Origin: Bradyrhizobium quebecense
GTDB lineage: Bacteria > Pseudomonadota > Alphaproteobacteria > Rhizobiales > Xanthobacteraceae
DNA length: 64,000 bases
Reading direction: 5' to 3'
Assembly (NCBI RefSeq): GCF_013373795.3
Contig: NZ_CP088022.1
Span: forward strand, 3,782,001 to 3,846,000
Shown: positions 40,202 to 48,313 of the stretch, in pieces
How positions within the stretch are numbered: the first letter of the stretch is position 1
How the letters are laid out: every line of letters begins with the position of its first letter
Notes under the pieces: model-generated
What the model was told of the DNA's origin: nothing
Seen by the model: the letters and a program-made list of their open reading frames with translations, nothing else
Database searches by the model: none
Program-made: the position numbers and the translations under genes

Positions 40202-42118
40202 TTACTTCTTGGCCTTCGCCTTCTTTGCCTTAGCCTTCTTCGTCGACCCGGCCTTTGTTTTCTTGGCCTTTGCGGCCTTAGCCGGCTTCCTCGCCTTCTT
40301 CGCCGATTTCTTGGCTGACGTCTTGGCGACTTTCTTGGCCGATTTCTTCGGGGCCTTCTTGGGGGTCTTCTTGACGGCTGTCCTCGCCGACGCCCCGCTA
40401 GCCACACTTGGCTGTTGCGCCGCGCTGCCGCCACTACGCGTCGGGCGCGGCGGCACCGGCTCCTCCATCCAGAAATCCAGCTCCTGCTCCTTGCCGCCGC
40501 CCGGCTTCCAGCCGTCGAGCGAATAGATCTGATCCGGATTGCCGCCGCTGCCGAGATAACCGCGCCAGGAGTAGTGGTCGTAGACGCCGTTGATATGCAG
40601 CGCATAGGCCTGGGCAAGCTGCTTGTTGCCGCGGATGATCACGAGATTCTCGTCATTCTTCTCCGAGGCGGCAACCGAGAAATTGTGCGATCCGGTGATG
40701 ACGGCGCAATTGTCGGAGAACGGATCGATCACGATGGTCTTGGAGTGAACGATCGCAATCATCCCCGCGTTGCGGATCTGCTGGACGCTGAATTCGACGT
40801 CGGCCCATGAGGGTTCGTTGGTCGCGCTCACGCCATGCGGCAGCTGGACGTCGTCATGGAAGGATTGCTTCGGTGCGCCCGATTTGACGACCTCCCCGCC
40901 GACCGAAACGATGTTGCCGTTCTTGCTGGCCATCATGGTCGACACCACGCCGCGGACATAGATGTCGTTCTGCTGTGCGCGGACCAACAGGGCATCCAGC
41001 AGCGGCGATTGACCCGGCATGAACATCAGGAAGAGCGCGCCGTCCTTGGCGTTCTTGATCAGGTCCAGCACCGGCTTGAACTCGGCTTCGCCGTTGGTCG
41101 CGGCGAAGAACACCGAAATGTTGCTGTCGCTGGTCGGACTGGAATTCGACGTCTTCAGCGCGGGCGGCATGGCATTGCCCGCGGCGACCAGCTTGCCCCA
41201 CTGATCGAGATAGCGCTTGGCGATCACCGCATTCTCGATGATCAGCACGTTGTTGAGCTGCGTGCACAGCCCGGTCGTAGTCCAGTTCGTGCTGCCGGTC
41301 AGCACGCGGATCGCGTTGCCATGCGCGTCGCTCTCGACCACGAACTTGTTGTGGACGCTGGGCGACGACCTGCCTGCATTCGACAGATCGCGATGCTTGA
41401 CCGTCAGGCCGGCGCCACCGAGCTCGCCCGCGATGTTCGGCTTGGTCGCACTGCCATTGCCGAGCAGGACGTTGCCGCGGCTGCCGAACGGTTTCAGCGC
41501 GCCGACCAGCTCCTCGTCATTCATCTCGTAGATGGCGGCATGGATCTGGCTGCCGCGGAGATCGGCATCGTGCAAGAAGGCCAGGATCTCGTGCAGAGCA
41601 TCGCCTGACAGGTAGCGGCGCGCCTGATTGGCCGGGTCGGACAGGCTCTTGACGAAATTGCGCAGCGAGTCGTCGGAGGTATCGCCCTGCACGAAACGGC
41701 TGACGATCTGCGACATCAGGGTGCCGCGGTTGAAATAGGCCGACAAGCCGCCGCCCGCATCGCCCGAAGCGACCGCCGGCGTCGTCCAGGCCGACACCGA
41801 GGCTGAATCGGGCGTGAATGTCCCGTTCGCACCGCTCTTCATCGCGGTGACGCGATACGAGATGTTGTCGGTGTCGACGACGCTGTGATCGGTCCAGATG
41901 CAGCGCCGGAACGGCGATTGCGTCGAGGAAATGCCCGCGTCCGCGACCGGTTTCTCGCCGGGCTTCGGCGGAATGCGGTTGGAGAGCACGGTCGTCTGCT
42001 GCGTGATGTTGTTGCGCCGCTCGAGCTGGAATCCGACCCAGTCGTTCGACCAGGTGTCCGGCTGCCAGGCGATCAGAACATCATCGGCGTTGGCGTAGGC
42101 CTTGACATTGATGGTCAT
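40202..42118 (-). CDS. Phospholipase D-like protein with a histone-H1-like lysine/alanine tail
   Basis: This 638-residue protein has two HKD motifs: VHNKFVVESD with GSTNW in the middle, and VHSKTIVIDP with GSHNFS towards the C-terminus. The N-terminal 120 residues form a probable beta-sandwich (fibronectin type III-like). The last 55 residues or so are almost all Lys, Ala, Pro and Thr (KKTPKKAPKKSAKKVAKTSA and on), like histone H1. The catalytic core could cleave phosphodiesters of lipids or of nucleic acid, and the tail should bind DNA or RNA. I start it at 42118; the upstream frame to 42307 is antisense to nothing and has no character. The stop is 18 bases after the tRNA-Leu. Confidence 0.9.
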   Translation of the reverse strand: MTINVKAYANADDVLIAWQPDTWSNDWVGFQLERRNNITQQTTVLSNRIPPKPGEKPVADAGISSTQSPFRRCIWTDHSVVDTDNISYRVTAMKSGANGTFTPDSASVSAWTTPAVASGDAGGGLSAYFNRGTLMSQIVSRFVQGDTSDDSLRNFVKSLSDPANQARRYLSGDALHEILAFLHDADLRGSQIHAAIYEMNDEELVGALKPFGSRGNVLLGNGSATKPNIAGELGGAGLTVKHRDLSNAGRSSPSVHNKFVVESDAHGNAIRVLTGSTNWTTTGLCTQLNNVLIIENAVIAKRYLDQWGKLVAAGNAMPPALKTSNSSPTSDSNISVFFAATNGEAEFKPVLDLIKNAKDGALFLMFMPGQSPLLDALLVRAQQNDIYVRGVVSTMMASKNGNIVSVGGEVVKSGAPKQSFHDDVQLPHGVSATNEPSWADVEFSVQQIRNAGMIAIVHSKTIVIDPFSDNCAVITGSHNFSVAASEKNDENLVIIRGNKQLAQAYALHINGVYDHYSWRGYLGSGGNPDQIYSLDGWKPGGGKEQELDFWMEEPVPPRPTRSGGSAAQQPSVASGASARTAVKKTPKKAPKKSAKKVAKTSAKKSAKKARKPAKAAKAKKTKAGSTKKAKAKKAKAKK

Positions 42119-42313
42119 CACAATTTCCCCGAGGCTGGGTGAATCCGCAGGAGCGAAACAATGGACGCCACCCTTGCACGGTGAGAACGTGCATCCTGGA
42201 GCGGCACCGATATCGGCCCGTCGGACAATACGCCGGTAACCTTGGGTAGTTTGTGAAATAGACGACAACTGTTCGTGCAAATCGGCGCGACGCGGCGCGC
42301 CGGGCATCGAGCC

Positions 42314-42601
42314 CTAATCGAACGCCAGTCCCAGCCGCTTCTGCTTCTTCCATACGATGCGGCACGGCCACCGCTGGCCGTCGACGGCGAGAGTGAAGCG
42401 GTCGGGAAACCACAGCGGAGAATTGACTTCGATGCAGGCGCCCTGAGGCGAGAGATTCCGGACCGTGCAGGCGATCGCTTCATTGCCGAATTCGATCGCT
42501 CCCGACTTGAGGACGCGGCGGCGTGCGCCGGCACGGCGCTTCTCGGTCGGCATTGGCTGTTGCGCGCTGGCCGGTGCGGGCCTGCTATGGTCGTCGGCCA
42601 T
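42314..42601 (-). CDS. Single PilZ-domain protein
   Basis: This 95-residue protein has a short proline/alanine N-terminus and one PilZ domain (about residues 18-95) with RRAGARRRVLKSG, then NLSPQGACIEV (D/NxSxxG). It should bind cyclic di-GMP. I start it at MADDHSRPAP (42601) because the upstream frame start (42649) has no conserved residues. It is upstream of the PLD gene by 195 bases; whether they are one transcript is unclear. Confidence 0.85.
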   Translation of the reverse strand: MADDHSRPAPASAQQPMPTEKRRAGARRRVLKSGAIEFGNEAIACTVRNLSPQGACIEVNSPLWFPDRFTLAVDGQRWPCRIVWKKQKRLGLAFD

Positions 42602-42882
42602 GGGCCCGTCGCGGAAGGTACTCAAGTCGGCGGTCAGACTACGATGCAATACTGACGGGAACCTTAAAGCCGCCGCTATCCAAATTGGTATGCCACGCGC
42701 CCGCCCACGGCTTGAGCAGGCAGCCGAGGCGTCACGATGCTTGCATCACCGCATCGTGTTTTGCGGGTGTGGCAGGGTTCACATGCCGAGATCGTCACGT
42801 GGTGTAAGGTCGTCGCATTGGAAATTCCGGCCGCACATTTCGCGGCCCTCAGATTTCGAGATCAATGAGTTGGAGATAGGCG

Positions 42883-43197
42883 ATGACGATTGCGGATCGC
42901 AATCGGATTGCCGGTTGCAATCGGATTGTCGGCAATACCGCGCCCGATCATGGCGCTTCCGTCCTCGAGCACGGCGACGACGCAGCCCATTGCAGCAACG
43001 GGCTCAACGCACAGAAATTCCTTGATGCGCCCCCCGACGAGCGCGCGATCTACCGGCGCTGGATTCGCAGCGCGATCGTGCTCTACGGATTGTTGGCGTT
43101 TGCCGCGGGAGCGATGGTCTGGATGAACGGCGCCGGCGTCGGACAGACAGAGCTCACGAGCCTGTCGAGCACGAGCAACGCGAAATCAGGTCACTAG
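42883..43197 (+). CDS. Small membrane protein of unknown function
   Basis: This 104-residue protein has a polar N-terminus with repeated NRI/NRIVG motifs (residues 7-18), one membrane helix (about residues 65-83, AIVLYGLLAFAAGAMVW) and a Ser/Thr end. GGAGATAGG lies just before the ATG. The N-terminal duplication comes from an imperfect 15-base repeat (CGGATTG...CGGATTG). Function unknown. Confidence 0.65.
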   Translation: MTIADRNRIAGCNRIVGNTAPDHGASVLEHGDDAAHCSNGLNAQKFLDAPPDERAIYRRWIRSAIVLYGLLAFAAGAMVWMNGAGVGQTELTSLSSTSNAKSGH

Positions 43198-43232
43198 ATT
43201 AGCCGCCGTCGCGGAGCGACGGCGCGAAACGA

Positions 43233-43260
43233 AAATGGCCGGGACAGGTCCCGGCCATTT
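43233..43260. terminator. Bidirectional terminator hairpin
   Basis: AAATGGCCGGGA and TCCCGGCCATTT form a 12-pair stem with a 4-base loop. A/T runs lie on both sides, so it can end transcripts of both converging genes (42883 and 43282). Confidence 0.85.
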
Positions 43261-43281
43261 GTGTTGCGTGCAGCCTGAAGC

Positions 43282-44901
43282 CTACTCGGATTTGTCGATA
43301 TTCCAGAAGATCGGCGTTGCCGGACCATCGAGCACACCGGACAGCGACTTCCGCCAGGCGCTTGGACCCTGATACTGACCGAGCGGAATGTAGATGACCT
43401 GCTCGTAGGCTTCCTTCTGGATATCGGCCGCGATCTTCTTCTGCTCGTCGAGCGACGGCGCGCGAACGAAGGCGTCCTTCAGCTGTTCGATCTTCGGATC
43501 GTCGGCCCAGCCGAACCATCCGCCATTCTTGCCCTGGCCGCCGATCGAGAGGTTGGCGATCGGGTTGGAGACGTCGGCACTGACCCAGTTCGTGAAGAAC
43601 ATGTTCCAGCCGCCATCCTTCGGCGCCTTCTGGCTGGCGCGGCGAGTCACCACGGTCTGCCAGTCGGTGGCCTGCAGGTCGACCTTGAAGCCGGCGTCGC
43701 GCAGCTGCTGGGCGACAACAACCGGCTGCGCCTTGAGCGTGGTGACGTCGCCCGGCGCCATGATGACGACCGGCGTGCCATCATAGCCCGACTCGGCAAG
43801 CGCCTTCTTGGCCGCCGCCATGTCGCCGCCCTTCAACAAGGTCTCGCCGCCGACCTCGGACGCGAACGGTGTGTCGCAGATGAAGAAGGAGACGCAGGTC
43901 TTGTAATACTTGGGATTGCCGACCAGCGCGTCGAGCACCTGCTTCTGGTTGATCGCCATCAGCGCCGCCTGGCGAACCTTGATGTTGTCGAACGGCGGAT
44001 AGAGGAAGTTCATGCGGCCGAGCGTCTGGAAGCCGAACTTGTTCAGCGTCTCGACCTTCAGGTCCTTGTCGCCTTCCAGGATCGACAACGTGTCGAACGA
44101 CGGGTTCTCCAGAAAATCGATGTCGCCGGACTGCAGCGCGTTCATCGCAGTCTGCGCGTCGGCCATCGTGACCCACTCGACGCGGTCAACCTTCACGACC
44201 TTGCCGCCCGCGGTCCAGCTCGCCGGCTCCTTGCGCGGCACGTAGTCGTTGTTCTTGACATAGACCGCCTTCACGCCCGGCTGGAATTCGGCCTGGACGA
44301 ACTTGAACGGACCCGAGCCGATCTGCTCCGGGATCGGCTTGTCCGGCGGCGTTTCGGCCAGCCGCTTCGGCATCATGAAGGCGACGCGCGACGACGGCTT
44401 GCCGATCGAATCCAGCACCAGGCCGTAGGGCTCCTTCAGCTTCAGCGTGATCGTCTTCGCGTCGGTGGCCTCTAAGCTCGCCGTAAAGTCCATCAGCTTC
44501 TGGCCCATGCCGTCGACCTTGGCCCAGCGCTTCAGCGAAGCAACGCAGTCTTCCGCGGTCACCGGCGTTCCATCGTGCCACTTGAGGCCGTCGCGCAGCG
44601 TGAATGTGTAAGTGAGCTTGTCGTCGGACACCTTCCAGTCGGCCATCTGCGGCTGGATCTTGAAGTTGGAGTCGGTTGCGACCAGCGTGTCGTAGACCAT
44701 GTAGCCATGGTCTCGCGTGATATAGGCGGTGGTCAGGATCGGATCGATGACGCGCAGATCCGAATGCATCACCGCGGTGATGGTCTTGCCCGCGGCCATG
44801 GCCTGCGGCGCAAAGGACAATTCCTGCGGCGCGAACGACAGCGCGAGCGCCGTCAACGCAGCCGCTAGCGTGCGGTGCTTCCAACGCGAGATAGGGAACA
44901 T
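43282..44901 (-). CDS. ABC transporter peptide-binding protein (family 5)
   Basis: This 539-residue protein is a periplasmic binding protein closely related to the one at 1485 (same motifs AVMHSDLRVIDP, DHGYMVYDTL and LTYTFTLRDGLKWHDG). Its signal peptide is of the Sec type (about residues 1-37) and contains a duplicated LSFAPQ. It lies at the start of the peptide/amino-acid degradation cluster and probably delivers substrates to the Dpp-type permeases at 49872. It is divergent from the M20 peptidase gene at 45171 and shares its upstream region. Confidence 0.92.
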   Translation of the reverse strand: MFPISRWKHRTLAAALTALALSFAPQELSFAPQAMAAGKTITAVMHSDLRVIDPILTTAYITRDHGYMVYDTLVATDSNFKIQPQMADWKVSDDKLTYTFTLRDGLKWHDGTPVTAEDCVASLKRWAKVDGMGQKLMDFTASLEATDAKTITLKLKEPYGLVLDSIGKPSSRVAFMMPKRLAETPPDKPIPEQIGSGPFKFVQAEFQPGVKAVYVKNNDYVPRKEPASWTAGGKVVKVDRVEWVTMADAQTAMNALQSGDIDFLENPSFDTLSILEGDKDLKVETLNKFGFQTLGRMNFLYPPFDNIKVRQAALMAINQKQVLDALVGNPKYYKTCVSFFICDTPFASEVGGETLLKGGDMAAAKKALAESGYDGTPVVIMAPGDVTTLKAQPVVVAQQLRDAGFKVDLQATDWQTVVTRRASQKAPKDGGWNMFFTNWVSADVSNPIANLSIGGQGKNGGWFGWADDPKIEQLKDAFVRAPSLDEQKKIAADIQKEAYEQVIYIPLGQYQGPSAWRKSLSGVLDGPATPIFWNIDKSE

Positions 44902-45170
44902 GCAATTTCTCCTGACGTGTAACTGGTCAAAGCCGGCTTATTCGTTATGCATGCGGTTCGTTATTTAGGCGAACTAACATGCTGTATGGCTTGTGAAATC
45001 GAGACTTGCATCAAGCGCAATGCGCGTCAATCGGTTTCCGGCAGGATCGAATGTATACGAACGAATGAACCGCTGGTGCAGCGCATTTGACTTTACAAAC
45101 TCATCTTCCGAGCTTTTCGTACGGCACGCGAACGCGTATCGGCGCGCACAAACAACAAGAGAGAAAAGAC

Positions 45171-46301
45171 ATGAACCCCGCCAATCTTCCTTTTGATTCC
45201 GAAGCGATGCTGCAGGGGCTGCGCAGCTGGGTGGAATGCGAGAGCCCGACATGGGATGCGGCCGCAGTCGAGCGCATGCTCGACCTCGCCGCGCGCGAGA
45301 TGGCGGTCATGGGTGCGACGATCGAACGCATCGCAGGACGCCAGGGCTTCGCCGGCTGCGTCCGCGCCCGTTTTCCCCATCCGAAACAAGGCCAGCCGGG
45401 CATCCTCATCGCCGGCCATCTGGACACCGTGCACCCGGTCGGCACCATCGAAAAGCTGGCGTGGCGGCGCGAAGGCAACAAGTGCTTCGGGCCCGGTATC
45501 TTCGACATGAAGGGCGGCAACTATCTGTCGATCGAGGCGATCCGGCAGTTGGCACGCGCGTCCTTTACGACGCCGCTGCCGATCACCGTGCTGTTCACGC
45601 CCGATGAAGAGGTCGGCACGCCGTCGACGCGCGACATCATCGAGGCCGAAGCCGCGCGCAACAAATACGTGCTGGTGCCGGAGCCCGGCCGGCCGAACAA
45701 CGGCGTCGTCACCGGCCGCTACGCGATCGCGCGCTTCAATCTGGAAGCTGTCGGCAAGCCGAGCCATGCCGGCGCGACACTCTCCTCGGGCCGTTCCGCG
45801 ATCCGCGAAATGGCCCGGCAAATCATTGCCATCGACGGCATGACCACCGAAGACTGCACCTTCTCGGTCGGCATCGTGCATGGCGGGCAATGGGTCAATT
45901 GCGTCGCAACGACCTGCACCGGCGAAGCGCTCAGCATGGCCAAGCGCCAGGCCGATCTCGACCGCGGCGTCGAGCGCATGCTGGCGCTGTCGGGCACCGC
46001 CAACGACGTGACCTTCAAGGTGACGCGCGGCGTCACCCGCCCGGTATGGGAGCCGGATGCCGGCACCATGGCGCTCTATGAAAAGGCCAAGGGCCTCGCG
46101 GCGGCGATGGGCCTCGATCTGCCGCACGGCAGCGCCGGCGGCGGATCGGACGGCAACTTCACCGGTGCGATGGGCATCCCGACCCTCGACGGCCTCGGCG
46201 TTCGCGGCGCCGATGCGCATACGCTCAACGAGCATATCGAGATCGAGAGCCTTGCCGAGCGCGGCCGCCTGATGGCGGCGCTGCTGGCGACGCTGGACTG
46301 A
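45171..46301 (+). CDS. M20-family metallopeptidase (carboxypeptidase G2-like)
   Basis: This 376-residue di-zinc peptidase has His83 (GHLDTVHPV), Asp112 (GIFDMKGG), Glu146/Glu147 (TPDEEVGTP) and the later ligand in the region of HTLNEHIE. It resembles glutamate carboxypeptidases that remove a C-terminal or N-acyl amino acid. I start it at the ATG at 45171, after an AAGAGAGAAAAG site; upstream residues in the open frame are not conserved. It is the first gene of the cluster and is divergent from the binding-protein gene. Confidence 0.9.
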   Translation: MNPANLPFDSEAMLQGLRSWVECESPTWDAAAVERMLDLAAREMAVMGATIERIAGRQGFAGCVRARFPHPKQGQPGILIAGHLDTVHPVGTIEKLAWRREGNKCFGPGIFDMKGGNYLSIEAIRQLARASFTTPLPITVLFTPDEEVGTPSTRDIIEAEAARNKYVLVPEPGRPNNGVVTGRYAIARFNLEAVGKPSHAGATLSSGRSAIREMARQIIAIDGMTTEDCTFSVGIVHGGQWVNCVATTCTGEALSMAKRQADLDRGVERMLALSGTANDVTFKVTRGVTRPVWEPDAGTMALYEKAKGLAAAMGLDLPHGSAGGGSDGNFTGAMGIPTLDGLGVRGADAHTLNEHIEIESLAERGRLMAALLATLD

Positions 46302-46401
46302 CACCGATTTGCACTGCACAACACGTTGGCAATGCCGGACCGAAATTTAGCCTTGTCCAATTTTGAGGCTTCGCCTACGGTCCAGCCGTCCAACGCGACG
46401 A

Positions 46402-46620
46402 TGCGGGAGAGATCGAAGTCACAACATTCGTGTTGTTGCTTCGGCGCCGACGGAGCAACCGCCCCGGAAACTCTCAGGCAAAAGGACTGTATCGTCAGGA
46501 CGATCTGGAGAGAGACGGACACGACCGCATCAAGGGCCGTGACGTCCACCGAAGGGGATAGTCTGCCATCGGGCCCAGGCCCGATGCGGATCAAGCTCTC
46601 AGGTACCGTGACAGATGGGG
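46402..46620 (+). ncRNA. Tandem glycine riboswitch (gcvT motif, two aptamers)
   Basis: Aptamer 1 (about 46402-46500) has GGGAGAGA, a CGCCGACGGAGCAA core and CTCTCAGGCAAAAGGAC. Aptamer 2 (about 46501-46620) has TGGAGAGAGA, CACCGAAGGGG and CTCTCAGGTACCGTGACAGA. These are the standard conserved pieces of glycine riboswitches, in the correct order and spacing. It is immediately before the D-amino-acid dehydrogenase gene at 46682, with a possible expression-platform hairpin (CGCCGACGCCGGTTTCACCGG, about 46621-46651) in between. Glycine is expected to switch the downstream gene on. Confidence 0.95.
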
Positions 46621-46681
46621 CGCCGACGCCGGTTTCACCGGTGGTTCGGCGACTCTAACCCACGGGAGCCTGAAGACCACC

Positions 46682-47989
46682 ATGCCTCACATCGCAATCA
46701 TTGGCGCCGGCATCACCGGCGTGACGACGGCCTATGCCCTGCTCGAACGCGGCTATCGCGTGACTGTCCTCGACAGGCATCGATACGCCGCGATGGAAAC
46801 CTCGTTCGCCAATGGCGGACAGCTTTCCGCTAGCAACGCGGAAGTGTGGAACAGCGCCGCGACCATTCTCAAGGGGTTGCGCTGGATGCTTCGAAGCGAC
46901 GCGCCGCTGCTGATGAATCCGAAGCCGAGCTGGCACAAATATTCCTGGATCGGCGAGTTCGTCGGCCACATCGGCCGCTATCGCACCAACACCATCGAGA
47001 CCACGCGACTCGCGATCGAAGCGCGCAAGCATCTGTTCTCGATCGCACAGCGCGAGAACATCGCCTTCGATCTCGAACGCCGCGGCATCCTGCACGTCTA
47101 TCACGACAAGGCCGGCTTCGACGCGGGCCTGCGCGTCAACACGCTGCTGCAACAAGGCGGGCTCGACCGCCGGCCGGTGACGGCGGACGAAATCCGCAGC
47201 ATCGAACCCGCGCTGCAGACGACCTGCTATGGCGGCTTCTTCACGCCGTCGGACGCGACCGGCGATATCCACAAGTTTACGCGCGGGCTCGCCGACGCCT
47301 GCATCCGTCGCGGCGCGAGCTTCGTCCATGAGGCCGACGTCGATGCGATCGCGCGCGGCGACGACGGTTTCCGCATCGGCTGGAACGAAGCCGCTTCGCA
47401 CGATGCTGGCGTCGCGACGCGACATGAGTTGCAGGCGGACGGCATCGTCATTTGCGCCGGCGTCGCGAGCCGGCACTTCGCAGGCCTGCTCAACGACCGC
47501 GTCAACGTCTATCCGGTGAAGGGCTATTCGATCACCGTGCAGCTCGATGCGCCGCAAAGCCGGGACGCTGCGCCAACCGTCAGCCTGCTCGATGAGGCCG
47601 CGAAGATCGTCACCAGCCGGCTCGGCGCCGACCGCTTCCGCGTCGCCGGCACCGCCGAGTTCAACGGCTTCAACCGCGACATTCGCGCCGACCGCATCCA
47701 GCCGCTGGTGGATTGGGTGCGGCAGCATTTTCCCGGCATCGACACGTCGAGGATCGTGCCTTGGGCCGGCCTGCGCCCGATGATGCCGAACATGATGCCG
47801 GTGGTGCGCGCCGGACGGTTTCCGGGCGTGTTCTACAACACCGGCCACGGTCATCTCGGCTGGACGCTGTCGGCTGCGACGGCGCAGATGGTGGCAGGCG
47901 CGATCGATGACTGGCGCGACCTCGACACGCCTTCGATGGTGCCGTCGCAGGTCGATGCGACCGAGACCGCCCGCGCAGCTTTCCCCTAA
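46682..47989 (+). CDS. D-amino acid dehydrogenase/glycine oxidase-like flavoprotein (DadA type)
   Basis: This 435-residue FAD enzyme has the dinucleotide motif IIGAGITGVTTAY at residues 5-17 and the DadA-like region GQLSASNAEVWN. The C-terminal PWAGLRPMMPNMMPVVRAG and NTGHGHLGWTLS are the ligand/FAD sites of the DAO family. It oxidises a D-amino acid, or perhaps glycine, to a 2-oxo acid and ammonia. The tandem glycine riboswitch in its leader implies that glycine is its substrate or a product of the same pathway. Start ATG at 46682. Confidence 0.92.
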   Translation: MPHIAIIGAGITGVTTAYALLERGYRVTVLDRHRYAAMETSFANGGQLSASNAEVWNSAATILKGLRWMLRSDAPLLMNPKPSWHKYSWIGEFVGHIGRYRTNTIETTRLAIEARKHLFSIAQRENIAFDLERRGILHVYHDKAGFDAGLRVNTLLQQGGLDRRPVTADEIRSIEPALQTTCYGGFFTPSDATGDIHKFTRGLADACIRRGASFVHEADVDAIARGDDGFRIGWNEAASHDAGVATRHELQADGIVICAGVASRHFAGLLNDRVNVYPVKGYSITVQLDAPQSRDAAPTVSLLDEAAKIVTSRLGADRFRVAGTAEFNGFNRDIRADRIQPLVDWVRQHFPGIDTSRIVPWAGLRPMMPNMMPVVRAGRFPGVFYNTGHGHLGWTLSAATAQMVAGAIDDWRDLDTPSMVPSQVDATETARAAFP

Positions 47990-48115
47990 TTATCCAGCCG
48001 ACGAGGAAGAATATGAGCGTATTTGCGTGTGGCCAAGTCGGAATTCGCTGAGAAACACCGCATGACAACGACTAGCGTGATATTGGGGAAAAGCGCTTCA
48101 GCGCGGGAGGGGACA

Positions 48116-48313
48116 ATGCGCATTGGGGTAGCGGACACGCATGGCATTGCGGTCCGGTGCGGGATTCCGGACGGCAGGTGTGCCGGCGGCAATCTCTTCG
48201 GCGGACCGATACGTAACCTCGCCGCCGGCACGCGCACCAACTCGGTGCGCCGCCTTTCCGAAACGGTCAACGCTCAGGTCTCTGCACTGGGCTCCACGAA
48301 AGGCGCGACATGA
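48116..48313 (+). CDS. Possible short leader ORF (65 codons) overlapping the deacylase start
   Basis: An open frame starts at an ATG preceded by GGGAGGGG and ends in TGA overlapping the ATG of the next gene (ATGA). It is not recognisably conserved (MRIGVADTHGIAVRCGIPDG and on). The strong ribosome binding site and the ATGA overlap argue for translational coupling with the deacylase, but there is no evidence that the peptide has a function. Confidence 0.3.
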   Translation: MRIGVADTHGIAVRCGIPDGRCAGGNLFGGPIRNLAAGTRTNSVRRLSETVNAQVSALGSTKGAT

